This document shows, one piece after another, positions 47,669 to 56,716 of a stretch of DNA of 59,867 nt (positions within the stretch are counted from its first letter, which is position 1; each line of letters begins with the position of its first letter). Source of the stretch: Gammaproteobacteria bacterium CG_4_10_14_0_2_um_filter_38_22 (GTDB lineage: Bacteria; Pseudomonadota; Gammaproteobacteria; Coxiellales; Coxiellaceae); NCBI GenBank assembly GCA_002793195.1, contig PFPT01000057.1:1-59867 (forward strand). Reading direction: 5' to 3'. Under the pieces are notes generated by a model, which saw only the letters and a list, made by a program, of their open reading frames with translations, did not search any database and was not told where the DNA came from. The position numbers and the translations under genes are program-made.

Positions 47669-48403
47669 ATGTCGGTAAAAAAATTATTAGTATTAAGTGC
47701 TGCAGCTTTTGCAGCGATGGGTGCAACAGCTGCAATGGCTGGCGGACCTGATCATATGGCAATGCCTTCAGAGCCAGCGTTTCAAAATAGCGTTTATCTT
47801 GAAGGTCATTTGGGTTATGCACAATCAAATTGGGCTGATAACAACACAAGCAAATTGATGGGTCGCGCTGCGGTTTCTTCATTTTTACCAACCAACAATG
47901 GTAAAGGTGGTTTGACTGCTGGATTGGATTTGGGTTACAACATCACGCAACACATTGCTGTTGAAGGTGGTTGGTTCTATTTGCCTAAAGTATCTGGTCA
48001 CGGTTCTAATGTTTCAGTTGGCGGTGTTACAGAAACATCTGCTACAACATTAGCAATCAAATCTTGGTTGGCTTATGTGGCTGCTAAATTAAGTGTGCCT
48101 GTTATGGATCACTTGAATTTATTTGGCAAAATAGGTGTGGGTTATCGTTCATTGAAAAACTCTTTTGGTGGAACGACAGTAAATGCAGCGTTACCAGCAT
48201 TGGGCACTAGCGGCCATTATTGGGCTCCTGTATTCGGTGCCGGCGTTCAATACGACTGGAATAATTGGTTAGTAGGTGCGCAATATCTTTATGTACCAGG
48301 TAACGATGCTGTTAATTATGGCAATGCAAATTTTGGTGCGCCAGATTCTGCGCCAGAAGCACATTTGTATACTGGTTCTATTGGTTACAAATTCAACGTT
48401 TAA
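47669..48403 (+). CDS. Outer-membrane beta-barrel protein (paralogue 2)
   Basis: 244 residues. Signal peptide MSVKKLLVLSAAAFAAMGA...AMA with cleavage near residue 25, then an eight-stranded barrel (VYLEGHLGYAQSNW, GLTAGLDLGYNITQHIAVEGGWFYLP, IKSWLAYVAAKLSVPV, LFGKIGVGYRSL, and final HLYTGSIGYKFNV). It shares the signal sequence, strand pattern and C-terminal GYKF end with the gene at 46685 but has longer loops (after strand 1 and after strand 3). ATG 47669 follows AGAGGGAA; the longer open frame from 47519 is leader. Surface-exposed loops likely differ in specificity. Confidence 0.85.
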   Translation: MSVKKLLVLSAAAFAAMGATAAMAGGPDHMAMPSEPAFQNSVYLEGHLGYAQSNWADNNTSKLMGRAAVSSFLPTNNGKGGLTAGLDLGYNITQHIAVEGGWFYLPKVSGHGSNVSVGGVTETSATTLAIKSWLAYVAAKLSVPVMDHLNLFGKIGVGYRSLKNSFGGTTVNAALPALGTSGHYWAPVFGAGVQYDWNNWLVGAQYLYVPGNDAVNYGNANFGAPDSAPEAHLYTGSIGYKFNV

Positions 48404-48424
48404 TCGTCAGATTGGATGTTCGAG

Positions 48425-48449
48425 AAAAGGAGCTTCGGCTCCTTTTTTT
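48425..48449 (+). terminator. Rho-independent terminator of OMP 2 (UUCG tetraloop)
   Basis: AAAAGGAGC (48425-48433) pairs with GCTCCTTTT (48438-48446) closed by the very stable TTCG loop, then T-run. Located 22 bases after the stop. Confidence 0.92.
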
Positions 48450-48610
48450 ATGCGTAATCTTTTTTATTTTTATGCTTCGTTGTTATTTTCGCTCATTCCT
48501 CACATGCTAAAATGTATGCTGCGCATTTTTCAATAAACTGTTATTTCACCTTAGTAACCTTGGCTCAAACCTGAAAATTTTTTATAACTCACACTCGTGG
48601 TTGCTACCAC

Positions 48611-48639
48611 CTTGAATTTTAATGACACTATCCCCATCT
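48611..48639 (+). promoter_or_regulatory. Sigma-32 heat-shock promoter of htpG
   Basis: CTTGAA (48611-48616), 15-base spacer and CCCCATCT (48632-48639). This matches the enterobacterial sigma-32 consensus (CTTGAAA, 13-17 bases, CCCCATnT) nearly perfectly, about 40 bases before the htpG start. Confidence 0.85.
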
Positions 48640-48679
48640 TCAAACCATCAGATTAATTTATTTTCACGGGGAAAGTACG

Positions 48680-50614
48680 ATGACCGTTGTATCACAACAA
48701 GAAACTTTATCTTTCGGCGCTGACGTCAATCAATTACTGGAGTTAGTAGCGCACTCGCTTTATAGCAATCCAGAAATATTTTTACGTGAATTGGTTTCTA
48801 ATGCATCAGATGCCGCTGATAAATTACGTTATGAGGCGTTAGCAGATTCAGGGCTTTATGAAAACGATGCGGAATTAAAAATTTGGATTACGATGAACAA
48901 AGACAATCGCACTATCACGATTCGTGATAATGGTATTGGCATGAATCGTGAAGAAGTGATTGCCAATTTAGGCACTATTGCAAAATCAGGTACGCGTGCA
49001 TTTAAAGAAAAAATATCAGGTAATGGAAAGTCAGATGATGCACAATTAATCGGACAATTTGGCGTGGGTTTTTATTCAGCTTATGTGGTTGCGGATAATG
49101 TGATTGTGCGTACACGACGTGCTGGCATGCAAACTGATCAAGGTGTGTACTGGGAGTCAAACGGTAAAGGTGAATTTAACGTTAAAAATATTGAGAAAAA
49201 AACACGTGGTAGCGAAATCACCTTGTTCTTAAAAAAAGAAATGGATGCTTATTTAGATCCCATTCGTGTGCGTGAAGTTGTTACAAAATATTCGGATCAT
49301 ATTGTTTTGCCCATCATGATGGAAAAATTAGATCAGGCATCTGATCAGAAGGATGATAAAGATAAAAAAGATGAGATTATTGTTCCTGAATGGGAAGTGG
49401 TCAATCAAGCGAACGCATTGTGGACACTGCCTAAAAATGAAATTAAAGAAGCGCAATATCAAGATTTATATAAACACATCGCTCATGATTTTGATGATGC
49501 GTTAGCGTGGGCGCACAATAAAGTTGAAGGCAAATTAGAATATACCAGCTTGTTATATATTCCAAAACGCGCGCCATTTGATTTATGGCAACGCGAAGGA
49601 ATGCGTGGATTAAAATTATATGTGAAACGCATTTTTATTATGGATGACGCAGAACATTTTATGCCAACCTATTTGCGTTTTATTAAAGGTGTGATTGATA
49701 CCAATGATTTACCACTCAATGTTTCACGCGAAATTTTACAATCCAATAAAACCATTGATGTGATTAAATCAGCCAGCGTGAAACGTATCTTAAGTTTGCT
49801 GGAAGATTTAGCGGCAAATCAGCCAGAGAAATATACGCAATTTTGGAATACGTTTGGCGCCGTATTAAAAGAAGGTCCCGCAGAAGATTTTGCTAATAAA
49901 GATCGCATCGCAAATTTGTTACGATTTGCATCAACCTATGCTGATACGGATACGCAAAGTGTCACATTGAAAGACTATGTATCACGTATGCAGACGGGGC
50001 AAGAAAAAATTTATTATATTATTGCTGATAATTTCTTAGCTGCAAAAAATAGCCCATTGCTTGAAGTGTTTCGTAAGAAAAATATTGAAGTGCTTTTGTT
50101 GTCTGATCGTGTGGATGAATGGTTGGTTTCTCATTTGCACGAATTTGAAGGTAAAAAATGTCAATCGGTTTCTCAAGGCGCATTGGATTTAGGATCGCTC
50201 GAAGATAAAAAAGAAGTTGAAGAAAAAAAAGTAGCCGTTGAGAAAGATTTCAAAGATGTCGTTGAGAAAATGAAAAAATCATTGGGTGATCGTGTTAAAG
50301 AAATTCGTTTGACTAATCGCTTAACCGATTCACCAGCGTGTGTGGTATTTGATGAAAATGAATTGACTGGTCATATGCAGCGGATGTTAAAAGCAGCTGG
50401 ACAAGCTTTTTCACAAACCAAACCCATCTTAGAATTAAATCCTGATCATGCCATGATGCAGAAAATTAAAGCAGAAAATGAGGATGATCGCGTGAATCGT
50501 TGGGCGGAATTATTGTTGAATCAAGCATTGCTTGCAGAAGGTGAGCAATTGGAAAATCCAGCTGCGTTTGTTAAATCGTTGAACCAGTTGGTTTTGGAAC
50601 TGGCAGAAAAATAA
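48680..50614 (+). CDS. htpG: Molecular chaperone HtpG (bacterial Hsp90)
   Basis: ATP-driven dimeric chaperone that matures stress-sensitive clients. 644 residues: GHKL ATPase domain with [14 protein letters not shown] (about 35-48), RDNGIGM and [13 protein letters not shown], a short Lys/Asp-rich linker ([11 protein letters not shown] near 220), the middle domain with [13 protein letters not shown] (catalytic Arg region), and C-terminal dimerisation domain. GGGGAAAG precedes ATG. Directly below the sigma-32 promoter. A MITE-like insertion begins at its stop codon. Confidence 0.97.
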   Translation: MTVVSQQETLSFGADVNQLLELVAHSLYSNPEIFLRELVSNASDAADKLRYEALADSGLYENDAELKIWITMNKDNRTITIRDNGIGMNREEVIANLGTIAKSGTRAFKEKISGNGKSDDAQLIGQFGVGFYSAYVVADNVIVRTRRAGMQTDQGVYWESNGKGEFNVKNIEKKTRGSEITLFLKKEMDAYLDPIRVREVVTKYSDHIVLPIMMEKLDQASDQKDDKDKKDEIIVPEWEVVNQANALWTLPKNEIKEAQYQDLYKHIAHDFDDALAWAHNKVEGKLEYTSLLYIPKRAPFDLWQREGMRGLKLYVKRIFIMDDAEHFMPTYLRFIKGVIDTNDLPLNVSREILQSNKTIDVIKSASVKRILSLLEDLAANQPEKYTQFWNTFGAVLKEGPAEDFANKDRIANLLRFASTYADTDTQSVTLKDYVSRMQTGQEKIYYIIADNFLAAKNSPLLEVFRKKNIEVLLLSDRVDEWLVSHLHEFEGKKCQSVSQGALDLGSLEDKKEVEEKKVAVEKDFKDVVEKMKKSLGDRVKEIRLTNRLTDSPACVVFDENELTGHMQRMLKAAGQAFSQTKPILELNPDHAMMQKIKAENEDDRVNRWAELLLNQALLAEGEQLENPAAFVKSLNQLVLELAEK

Positions 50615-50616
50615 AA

Positions 50617-50798
50617 TGGCGTTGTTGAAAAAATCAAAAATTGATCACCCTCTTATGAAAGAGTTTTGTTGTATTGAATAAGCTTCCCCCCCTTTGAAAA
50701 AAAAAGGGGGGGTTGAGGGGGAATTTTTTAAATACTTTTTTAAAATTCCTCTTAACTTTCCTTTTGTAAAGGGAGGGGCTATTTTTTTAACAACGCCA
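50617..50798. mobile_element. MITE-like non-coding element with 18-bp terminal inverted repeats
   Basis: 182-base non-coding element. Ends: TGGCGTTGTTGAAAAAAT (50617-50634) and its inverted partner ATTTTTTTAACAACGCCA (50781-50798), 17 of 18 positions matching. It is flanked directly by the 7-base repeat AATAAAA (50610-50616 and 50799-50805), a target duplication that includes the htpG stop codon. Its interior carries an imperfect 100-base palindrome rich in C-runs and G-runs (50681-50780). No coding capacity; movement would need a transposase elsewhere. The hairpin may now end htpG transcripts. Confidence 0.8.
50681..50780. repeat. Imperfect 100-bp palindrome inside the MITE-like element
   Basis: The left arm begins AGC then a C-run and ends GGGGGAATTTT; the right arm begins AAAATTCC and ends GGGAGGGGCT. 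The arms are complementary over roughly 40 positions with small gaps, and the left arm holds a nested C7/G7 hairpin. Expected to form a strong cruciform or RNA hairpin. Confidence 0.75.
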
Positions 50799-50870
50799 AA
50801 TAAAACGGGTTAATTGAAGGTGAGTAAAAAGGATTTTGCTCATCTTTTTTATTTTAAGCCAGCGAGTTAA

Positions 50871-51719
50871 TTAGGACAGTGTTGTAGCCATGAGTGTATT
50901 TTGTAAGAGTGTGGCAACAGTCATGGGGCCCACGCCACCTGGAACAGGCGTAATCCAACTTGCGTATTTTTTTGCAGTATCAAAATCAATATCACCAGAA
51001 ATTTTTCCATTGCTGAGCCTGCTGAATCCCACATCAATGACAATGGCACCTGGTTTTATCCAATCACTATTGATAATGCCGTGATGTCCTGTTGCAGAAA
51101 TTAAAATATCTGCTTGTGAAATAAAATGCTGTAAATCATGTGTATCACGATGACAAACAGTAACGGTGCATTTTGCTAATAATAATTCAAGCGCCATGGG
51201 TCGGCCGACAATATTGGATGCGCCAACTACAACCGCATTTTTTCCAGTGAGGTTTTCGCCAGTGGCTTTGAGTAATGTCATGACGCCATGTGGCGTGCAT
51301 GGGCGAAGCAGCGGACGCTTTTGCGCTAATCTACCTAAATTATAGGGATGAAAGCCATCGACGTCTTTTTTGGGGTCTATTTTTTCAAGCAATGCATCTG
51401 CATTTAAATGGGCTGGTAATGGCAATTGCAATAAAATACCGTGAATTTGATTGTTTTGATTTAAGGTAAGAATTAATTTTTCTAATGTGCTTTGATCTGT
51501 ATTTTCAGGTATTTCATGACATTCAGAGTAAATACCTGCTTCATCACAAGCTTGTCGTTTATGTTTGACATAGGTTTGTGAGGCGGGATTATGCCCCACT
51601 AAGATGACAGCTAACCCGGGGGTGGATAAATTATTTTTTTTTCGTGCGCGTACTGCGTCGGCGATTTCAGCCTTTATTTTTGCAGCAATGGATCGGCCAT
51701 CGAGAATATGAGCTGTCAT
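50871..51719 (-). CDS. folD: Methylenetetrahydrofolate dehydrogenase/cyclohydrolase
   Basis: Bifunctional one-carbon enzyme. 282 residues: [22 protein letters not shown] (catalytic Lys), [27 protein letters not shown] and the NADP site [18 protein letters not shown], ending in [19 protein letters not shown]. Length is standard. Divergent from the SDR gene with a 67-base gap. Confidence 0.97.
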   Translation of the reverse strand: MTAHILDGRSIAAKIKAEIADAVRARKKNNLSTPGLAVILVGHNPASQTYVKHKRQACDEAGIYSECHEIPENTDQSTLEKLILTLNQNNQIHGILLQLPLPAHLNADALLEKIDPKKDVDGFHPYNLGRLAQKRPLLRPCTPHGVMTLLKATGENLTGKNAVVVGASNIVGRPMALELLLAKCTVTVCHRDTHDLQHFISQADILISATGHHGIINSDWIKPGAIVIDVGFSRLSNGKISGDIDFDTAKKYASWITPVPGGVGPMTVATLLQNTLMATTLS

Positions 51720-51786
51720 TTCTTGTCTATTTTGCAGTGGAATAAGGGTGTATTATAAGCTAAAAAAAGGGTGGTGTGATAAAAAT

Positions 51787-52551
51787 ATGTTGCGAAATAA
51801 AATTGTGCTGATTACAGGTGCTTCTAGTGGTATTGGTGAGGCGTGTGCGCATGGGTTTGCTAAAGCGGGTGCAACCTTAATTTTGAGTGCGCGACGTATT
51901 GATATTATTCAGAAACTGGCTGAGCAACTTAAGCAACGCTATCAAACTGAAGTGCAGTGTGTTGAATTAGATGTACGCGATCATGCGCAAATCAAAAAAC
52001 AATTATCTACATTGCCAGAAAATTTAAAACATATTGATGTATTGATTAATAATGCCGGATTGGCAGCAGGTTTATCATCTGTACAAGAAGGTGATGTGAC
52101 TGATTGGGAAACGATGATTGATACGAATATAAAAGGATTGTTATACATGACACGCGAAATTTTGCCTGGCATGGTTGCAAGAGAAGAGGGGCATATTATT
52201 AATATCGGATCCATTTCAGGTCACACTGTTTACCCTAATGGCGTTGTGTATTGCGCTACAAAACATGCAGTAAAAGCGTTATCACAAGGGTTACGTATGG
52301 ATTTATTGGGTACGAAAATTCGGGTAAGCAGTGTGGATCCAGGTGCTGTAGAAACCAATTTTAGTTTGGTGCGATACAAAGGCGATGTGGAGCGAGCAAG
52401 AAAAGTATATGAAGGGTTTGATCCATTGCGTGCACAAGATATCGCAGAAGCTGTTTTGTTTTGTGCAACGCGCCCGCCGCACGTCAATGTGTCTGAAATG
52501 ATTGTGATGCCAACGGATCAGGCTGCTGTACATATGATTGCACGGAAATAA
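51787..52551 (+). CDS. Short-chain dehydrogenase, YdfG-like
   Basis: NAD(P)-dependent oxidoreductase, probably acting on 3-hydroxy acids or serine-like substrates as E. coli YdfG does. 254 residues: cofactor motif LITGASSGIGEACA (8-21), NNAG, catalytic Ser-Tyr-Lys in SISGHTVYPNGVVYCATKHAVKAL, and the PGAVETNFS loop. Start ATG 51787. Two bases separate it from the following transporter, so the two form an operon. Confidence 0.87.
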   Translation: MLRNKIVLITGASSGIGEACAHGFAKAGATLILSARRIDIIQKLAEQLKQRYQTEVQCVELDVRDHAQIKKQLSTLPENLKHIDVLINNAGLAAGLSSVQEGDVTDWETMIDTNIKGLLYMTREILPGMVAREEGHIINIGSISGHTVYPNGVVYCATKHAVKALSQGLRMDLLGTKIRVSSVDPGAVETNFSLVRYKGDVERARKVYEGFDPLRAQDIAEAVLFCATRPPHVNVSEMIVMPTDQAAVHMIARK

Positions 52552-52553
52552 CG

Positions 52554-53951
52554 ATGTTTTTTACTACACAACGCTTAACTTTATTTGTAATATCCATTGC
52601 TTTGTTTATGGATACGTTAGACTCTAATGTCTTAAACACAGCTGTCCCCGTAATGTCACATGCCTTTGATGTGAATCCCATTGATTTGAAAATCGCATTA
52701 ATCAGTTATCTATTGAGCATCGCTATTTTTATTCCGACCAGCGGATGGACGGCAGATAAGTATGGTGCAAAACCTATTTTTATTGGCGCATTGGGTTTTT
52801 TTACAGTCAGTTCTTTTTTTTGTGGCTATGCGCATACGTTAGTGGAATTAATTATTGCGCGATTTGCACAAGGAATAGGAGGCGCCTTTATGATTTCACT
52901 TGGGCGACTGATTATTGCGCGCACTTTTCAGCGCCATGAATTTGTACGCATGATGAGTTTTGTCATTATGATCGTATCACTCGGCGTGATGGTAGGTCCT
53001 TATGTGGGTGGTGTCATTGTCGATTATTTATCGTGGCATTGGATTTTTTGGGTAAACATCCCCATTGGTTTTTTTGTAATGATACTCGCTATTTATTATT
53101 TAAAAGACACGACCATAAAAAGTCCGCGTCCATTTGATTTTATTGGGTTTGTTTTATTTGGCGGCGGGTTATCATTATTGTGTTTTTCATTGTCTGAAAT
53201 GAGCGAATCGCATTTCAATGCGCGCATTGTATTTTTACAGATAGTGATCGCTGTGTTAATGGTAATTTTATATGTTATTTATGCAAGGCGGCATACACAT
53301 CCACTTATCCAGCTGCATTATTTTTCCATTCCTACTTTTCGTGTATCGGTATTAGGAAATATATTTTCTCGATTGGGTTTTGGCGGCATTCCTTTTTTGT
53401 TTCCGTTATTTCAGCAGGTCAGCTTGGGTTTTAATCCACAGTTGTCCGGCATTTTATTATTGCCAATTGCATTAGGAATCATTGTTGCGAAATTGACGAG
53501 CTTGCGTGTGCTACGTAAGTTAGGGTACAGGAATTTTTTATTGATGAACACTGTGCTGGTTTCTGGCGCATTGCTCCTGTTTCAAATCATTAATTTGCAA
53601 ACACCCCCTTATGTTATTGCATTGTTAACTTTTGTTTATGGTATTTTTATTTCAATGCAATACACAGGCATGAATTCGCTGGCGTTAGCAGATATACCAA
53701 AAGAAAAGCTCAGTGCATCAACGAGCATAACCAGTACCGTGCAAATGTTGGCGCAAAGTTTTGGTGTTGCAGCGGGCGCTATTTTATTAGAGATTTTTGG
53801 GTCGGGGATACAGCATGCACTTTCTGTTGCTGTCTTCCATCATGTCTTTTTTGCATTGAGTATGATTACCCTTGCTTCAGGTTTTATTTTTCTGACGTTA
53901 ACAAAAGAATCGGGTCAACAAATGTTGATGCGGACTGAAGAAAAAATATAA
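52554..53951 (+). CDS. MFS drug:H+ antiporter, DHA2 family
   Basis: Inner-membrane multidrug-type exporter. 465 residues, fourteen helices. TM1 motif ALFMDTLDSNVLNTAVPVM (DHA2 motif D1), SGWTADKYGAKPIF (motif A), RFAQGIGGAFMISLGRLI (motif B) and GVMVGPYVGGVIVDYLSWHWIFWVNIPIG (motif C). Closest in layout to MdtD/EmrB-type proteins. Coupled to the SDR gene. Its stop is eight bases from the convergent mltD end. Confidence 0.87.
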   Translation: MFFTTQRLTLFVISIALFMDTLDSNVLNTAVPVMSHAFDVNPIDLKIALISYLLSIAIFIPTSGWTADKYGAKPIFIGALGFFTVSSFFCGYAHTLVELIIARFAQGIGGAFMISLGRLIIARTFQRHEFVRMMSFVIMIVSLGVMVGPYVGGVIVDYLSWHWIFWVNIPIGFFVMILAIYYLKDTTIKSPRPFDFIGFVLFGGGLSLLCFSLSEMSESHFNARIVFLQIVIAVLMVILYVIYARRHTHPLIQLHYFSIPTFRVSVLGNIFSRLGFGGIPFLFPLFQQVSLGFNPQLSGILLLPIALGIIVAKLTSLRVLRKLGYRNFLLMNTVLVSGALLLFQIINLQTPPYVIALLTFVYGIFISMQYTGMNSLALADIPKEKLSASTSITSTVQMLAQSFGVAAGAILLEIFGSGIQHALSVAVFHHVFFALSMITLASGFIFLTLTKESGQQMLMRTEEKI

Positions 53952-53959
53952 ATAAAAAA

Positions 53960-55282
53960 CTATGCGTTTGGCAGCAATAAATGTTCGCCAATACTAAGAT
54001 TGCTGGTGCGTAAATGATTGTGTGTCATGATGTGGTAGGTTGTTGTATGAAACTCAGTTGCTAATCGATGTAAGTTGTCGCCCCGTTTGACAATATAAGT
54101 ATGTTCTGTGGTGATTCCGGAAGCGTGGTGCAATATTGTTTTATGTAAAATGGCTTTGTGCGCTATTATTTTTTGATGGGGTTTATGATTAAGTTTGCTT
54201 TTATCTGAAAATAAATGAGGCACTAATAGTGCTTGGTTTTCACGAATAAATCCATCATGCAATGTGTTTATTTTTTCTAATATTTTAATAGTTGTTTTAA
54301 ATTTTACAGCAAGTGCGCTTAATGAGTCGCCTTTTTTTACTTTATAATGAGCCAGATGTTTTGTTTGAATTTCTTTTTTGATTTCTTTTTGAATGGCTAT
54401 GTGGTGATCGAAAACGGGTTTTTTATCAGCAGGTAAAACCAAGGTGACAATTTGATGCGGTGGCGTAGATTGCTGTCGCAATGCGGGATTTAATTTTTTT
54501 ACTGTAGAAATTGAAGTTCGTGCTAAATGTGCGATGGTTCTTAGCGGTGTTTCTTTTTTAATGGTGACGGTGCTAGTGACTGCTGCGTTTGGCACGTGCG
54601 CTAAGTGAATGCCGTATGTGTGTGGGTGTTGAATGATATCGGCTAAAGCTAGTAATTTGGGAATATATTCTCTTGTTTGTTCAGGCAGTGGTAATGCCCA
54701 GAAATCTGTTGGGCGACCATGTTCTTGGTTGTAATGAATTGCAGCCATCACAGTGCCGGGTCCTGCATTATAAGCTGCCAGCGCCAGTAGCCAATTGTGG
54801 TTAAATGTTTGATACAAGCTAGATAGAAAACGGAGTGCAACTTGGGTAGATACCGTTGTGCTGCGGCGACCGTCATACCAAAAGTTCATTTTCACGCCGT
54901 AAATATTGGCTGTGCCAGGCATTAACTGCCATAAGCCCACTGCACCTGCACGCGATGCGCCATAAGGAACATAATTACTTTCAATCATGGGTAATAGTGC
55001 TAATTCAGCAGGAAGATGATATTTTTTAGTTTCCTGAAAGACATAATATAGATAAGGTTTTGCATTCTCAGTGAGCATGTGAATATATTTGGGGTGGCGT
55101 AAATCAGAATTGATTTGTTGTTGGACGCCGTAATGTTCTCTGTCTTCAGGGATGGTAAATTGATGAGAGATGACGGGCCATAAATTTTGATTATCGGATG
55201 CAAGAAAAGCTTGCGCTGGCATGTTCATCCAGCTCAAGACGATGAGTAAAACAACTGTTAATTTCCGCAAGGTGTATCGCAT
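53960..55282 (-). CDS. mltD: Membrane-bound lytic murein transglycosylase D
   Basis: Cleaves the glycan strand of peptidoglycan with 1,6-anhydro ends. 440 residues: N-terminal signal (1-25, ending PAQA; no lipobox Cys, so probably periplasmic or anchored only by the signal), SLT domain with ALLPMIESNYVPYGASRAGAVGLWQLMPGTA (catalytic Glu101) and ALAAYNAGPGTV, then two clear LysM domains (about 316-360 and 395-438), with a degenerate LysM-like stretch near 248-295. E. coli MltD has the same layout. Confidence 0.92.
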   Translation of the reverse strand: MRYTLRKLTVVLLIVLSWMNMPAQAFLASDNQNLWPVISHQFTIPEDREHYGVQQQINSDLRHPKYIHMLTENAKPYLYYVFQETKKYHLPAELALLPMIESNYVPYGASRAGAVGLWQLMPGTANIYGVKMNFWYDGRRSTTVSTQVALRFLSSLYQTFNHNWLLALAAYNAGPGTVMAAIHYNQEHGRPTDFWALPLPEQTREYIPKLLALADIIQHPHTYGIHLAHVPNAAVTSTVTIKKETPLRTIAHLARTSISTVKKLNPALRQQSTPPHQIVTLVLPADKKPVFDHHIAIQKEIKKEIQTKHLAHYKVKKGDSLSALAVKFKTTIKILEKINTLHDGFIRENQALLVPHLFSDKSKLNHKPHQKIIAHKAILHKTILHHASGITTEHTYIVKRGDNLHRLATEFHTTTYHIMTHNHLRTSNLSIGEHLLLPNA

Positions 55283-55387
55283 CGGAACATGTTACGGATA
55301 ATGGATGACCCGAGCAAGCGTTTTTTTCTAACCCATTGATTTTATATAACTATAATGACATGCTAATGAAAATAAAGGATATTTTTT

Positions 55388-56110
55388 GTGAGAAATCATG
55401 ACAATTGGTATCGAAAAATGCCAGGTAGCATGCTGTTAGCCGATGAAAAGGTGTGGTTGGATCGTGTGTTGAAAAAAAACCGCGCTCGTATTTTGTTGCA
55501 GTTGGGTGGTCCATTTGATGATCATTTAACTGACAGTGCGCCTGTATCGAAGACCATTTTTGTAGGTTCAGATAGTCGTCCAAAAAGCGCAAACCCAGTG
55601 ATTCAAGCAAATGCAGATGCGTTACCTATTGATTCTGATTCAGTGGATATCGTTTTGTTGATGCATGTATTAGAATCAACCCCCAATGCGGTTGGGGTAT
55701 TGCAAGAAGCGCATCGTGTCTTAAAGCCCAATGGTAAAATCATCGTGTTTGGTTTTAATCGATTTGGTGTGTGGAATTTACTGCGTTTTTTAACCCGAAA
55801 ACATTTTTCTCCCTGGGTGGGAAAATGTTTTTCAATAGGGAAAGTAAAGCGAAAGTTACGTGCAACAGATTGTAGTGTGACGATTCAACAAACCATTTGT
55901 TTTCGCCCGCCTTTTGAAAATGCAGTGCGTGCGAAACGATGGTTTTTTTTGGAAACATGGGGGCAGTTCTTTTTTCCCTATTTTGGTAGTGTTTTTATGG
56001 TTGTTGCCATTAAAAATGTGGCAGGCATGACCCCGTTGATTGATGCGTTATGGGCTAAAAAAATAGGCATAGGTAATCAGGTACCTGAACCCTCGATGCG
56101 GAATTTTTAA
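55388..56110 (+). CDS. Class I SAM-dependent methyltransferase, YafS-like
   Basis: 240 residues. The fold is seen in ANADALPIDSDSVDIVLLMHVLE and LQEAHRVLKPNGKIIVFGFNRFGVWNLLRF (methyltransferase motifs post-I to IV), but the classical GxGxG loop is degenerate (LLQLGGPFDD). GTG 55388 has AAGGA eight bases upstream. In gammaproteobacteria mltD, gloB, yafS, rnhA and dnaQ cluster; here gloB (glyoxalase II) is missing between mltD and this gene. Stop directly adjoins the rnhA start. Confidence 0.82.
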   Translation: MRNHDNWYRKMPGSMLLADEKVWLDRVLKKNRARILLQLGGPFDDHLTDSAPVSKTIFVGSDSRPKSANPVIQANADALPIDSDSVDIVLLMHVLESTPNAVGVLQEAHRVLKPNGKIIVFGFNRFGVWNLLRFLTRKHFSPWVGKCFSIGKVKRKLRATDCSVTIQQTICFRPPFENAVRAKRWFFLETWGQFFFPYFGSVFMVVAIKNVAGMTPLIDALWAKKIGIGNQVPEPSMRNF

Positions 56111-56545
56111 ATGAAAATAGTATTCTTGTTTACAGATGGCGCCTGTCGTGGCAATCCTGGTCCAGGTGGTTGGGGTGTGTTGATGCGATATGCTGATCAT
56201 GAAAAAAAAATATATGGTGGTGAAAAATTAACAACGAATAATCGCATGGAATTAACCGCGGCGATTCAAGGCTTGTTAGCGATTAAAGAAAAATGCACGG
56301 TGGAAATTACAACAGATTCACAATATGTGCGAAAGGGTATTACAGAATGGATGACGAACTGGAAAAAAAGAAATTGGAAAACAGCTGATAAAAAGCCAGT
56401 CAAAAACCAAGATCTTTGGATGCAGTTAGATGCACTTGCCACACAGCATCATGTCACTTGGCATTGGGTAAAAGGGCATAGTGGCCATATTGAAAACGAC
56501 ATTGCAGATCAGCTTGCTAATCAAGGCATTGATGAATTAAGTTGA
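56111..56545 (+). CDS. rnhA: Ribonuclease HI
   Basis: Degrades RNA in RNA-DNA hybrids. 144 residues with the four-acid centre: Asp9 in [16 protein letters not shown], Glu47 in [10 protein letters not shown], Asp69 in TTDSQYV and Asp130 in ENDIADQLA, plus the loop His in KGHSGH. No spacer to the upstream methyltransferase. dnaQ, its usual neighbour, is displaced by 2.5 kb. Confidence 0.97.
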   Translation: MKIVFLFTDGACRGNPGPGGWGVLMRYADHEKKIYGGEKLTTNNRMELTAAIQGLLAIKEKCTVEITTDSQYVRKGITEWMTNWKKRNWKTADKKPVKNQDLWMQLDALATQHHVTWHWVKGHSGHIENDIADQLANQGIDELS

Positions 56546-56634
56546 GTGATGTTCGCTCTAACACAACATCCCTATTTTTACTGCTATTTCTCAAGCGTTC
56601 TGAATATTCAAAAAAGGATAATCGTACGCTTTTA

Positions 56635-56667
56635 TTTAATATCTCCTTCAGGTTCGCAGACTATAAT
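56635..56667 (+). promoter_or_regulatory. Promoter of the repeat-protein gene with PmrA-like box
   Basis: Perfect -10 TATAAT at 56662-56667. No good -35 hexamer, but TTTAATATC at 56635-56643 lies about 18 bases upstream and resembles the TTAATAT core of the Legionella/Coxiella PmrA-binding element. A weak -35 with such a box is typical of activated promoters. Activator identity is speculative. Confidence 0.35.
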
Positions 56668-56716
56668 ATAAAGATAGATAAATAGAAAATCAGCGTTGCT
56701 GATTAGGTGGTGGGTG

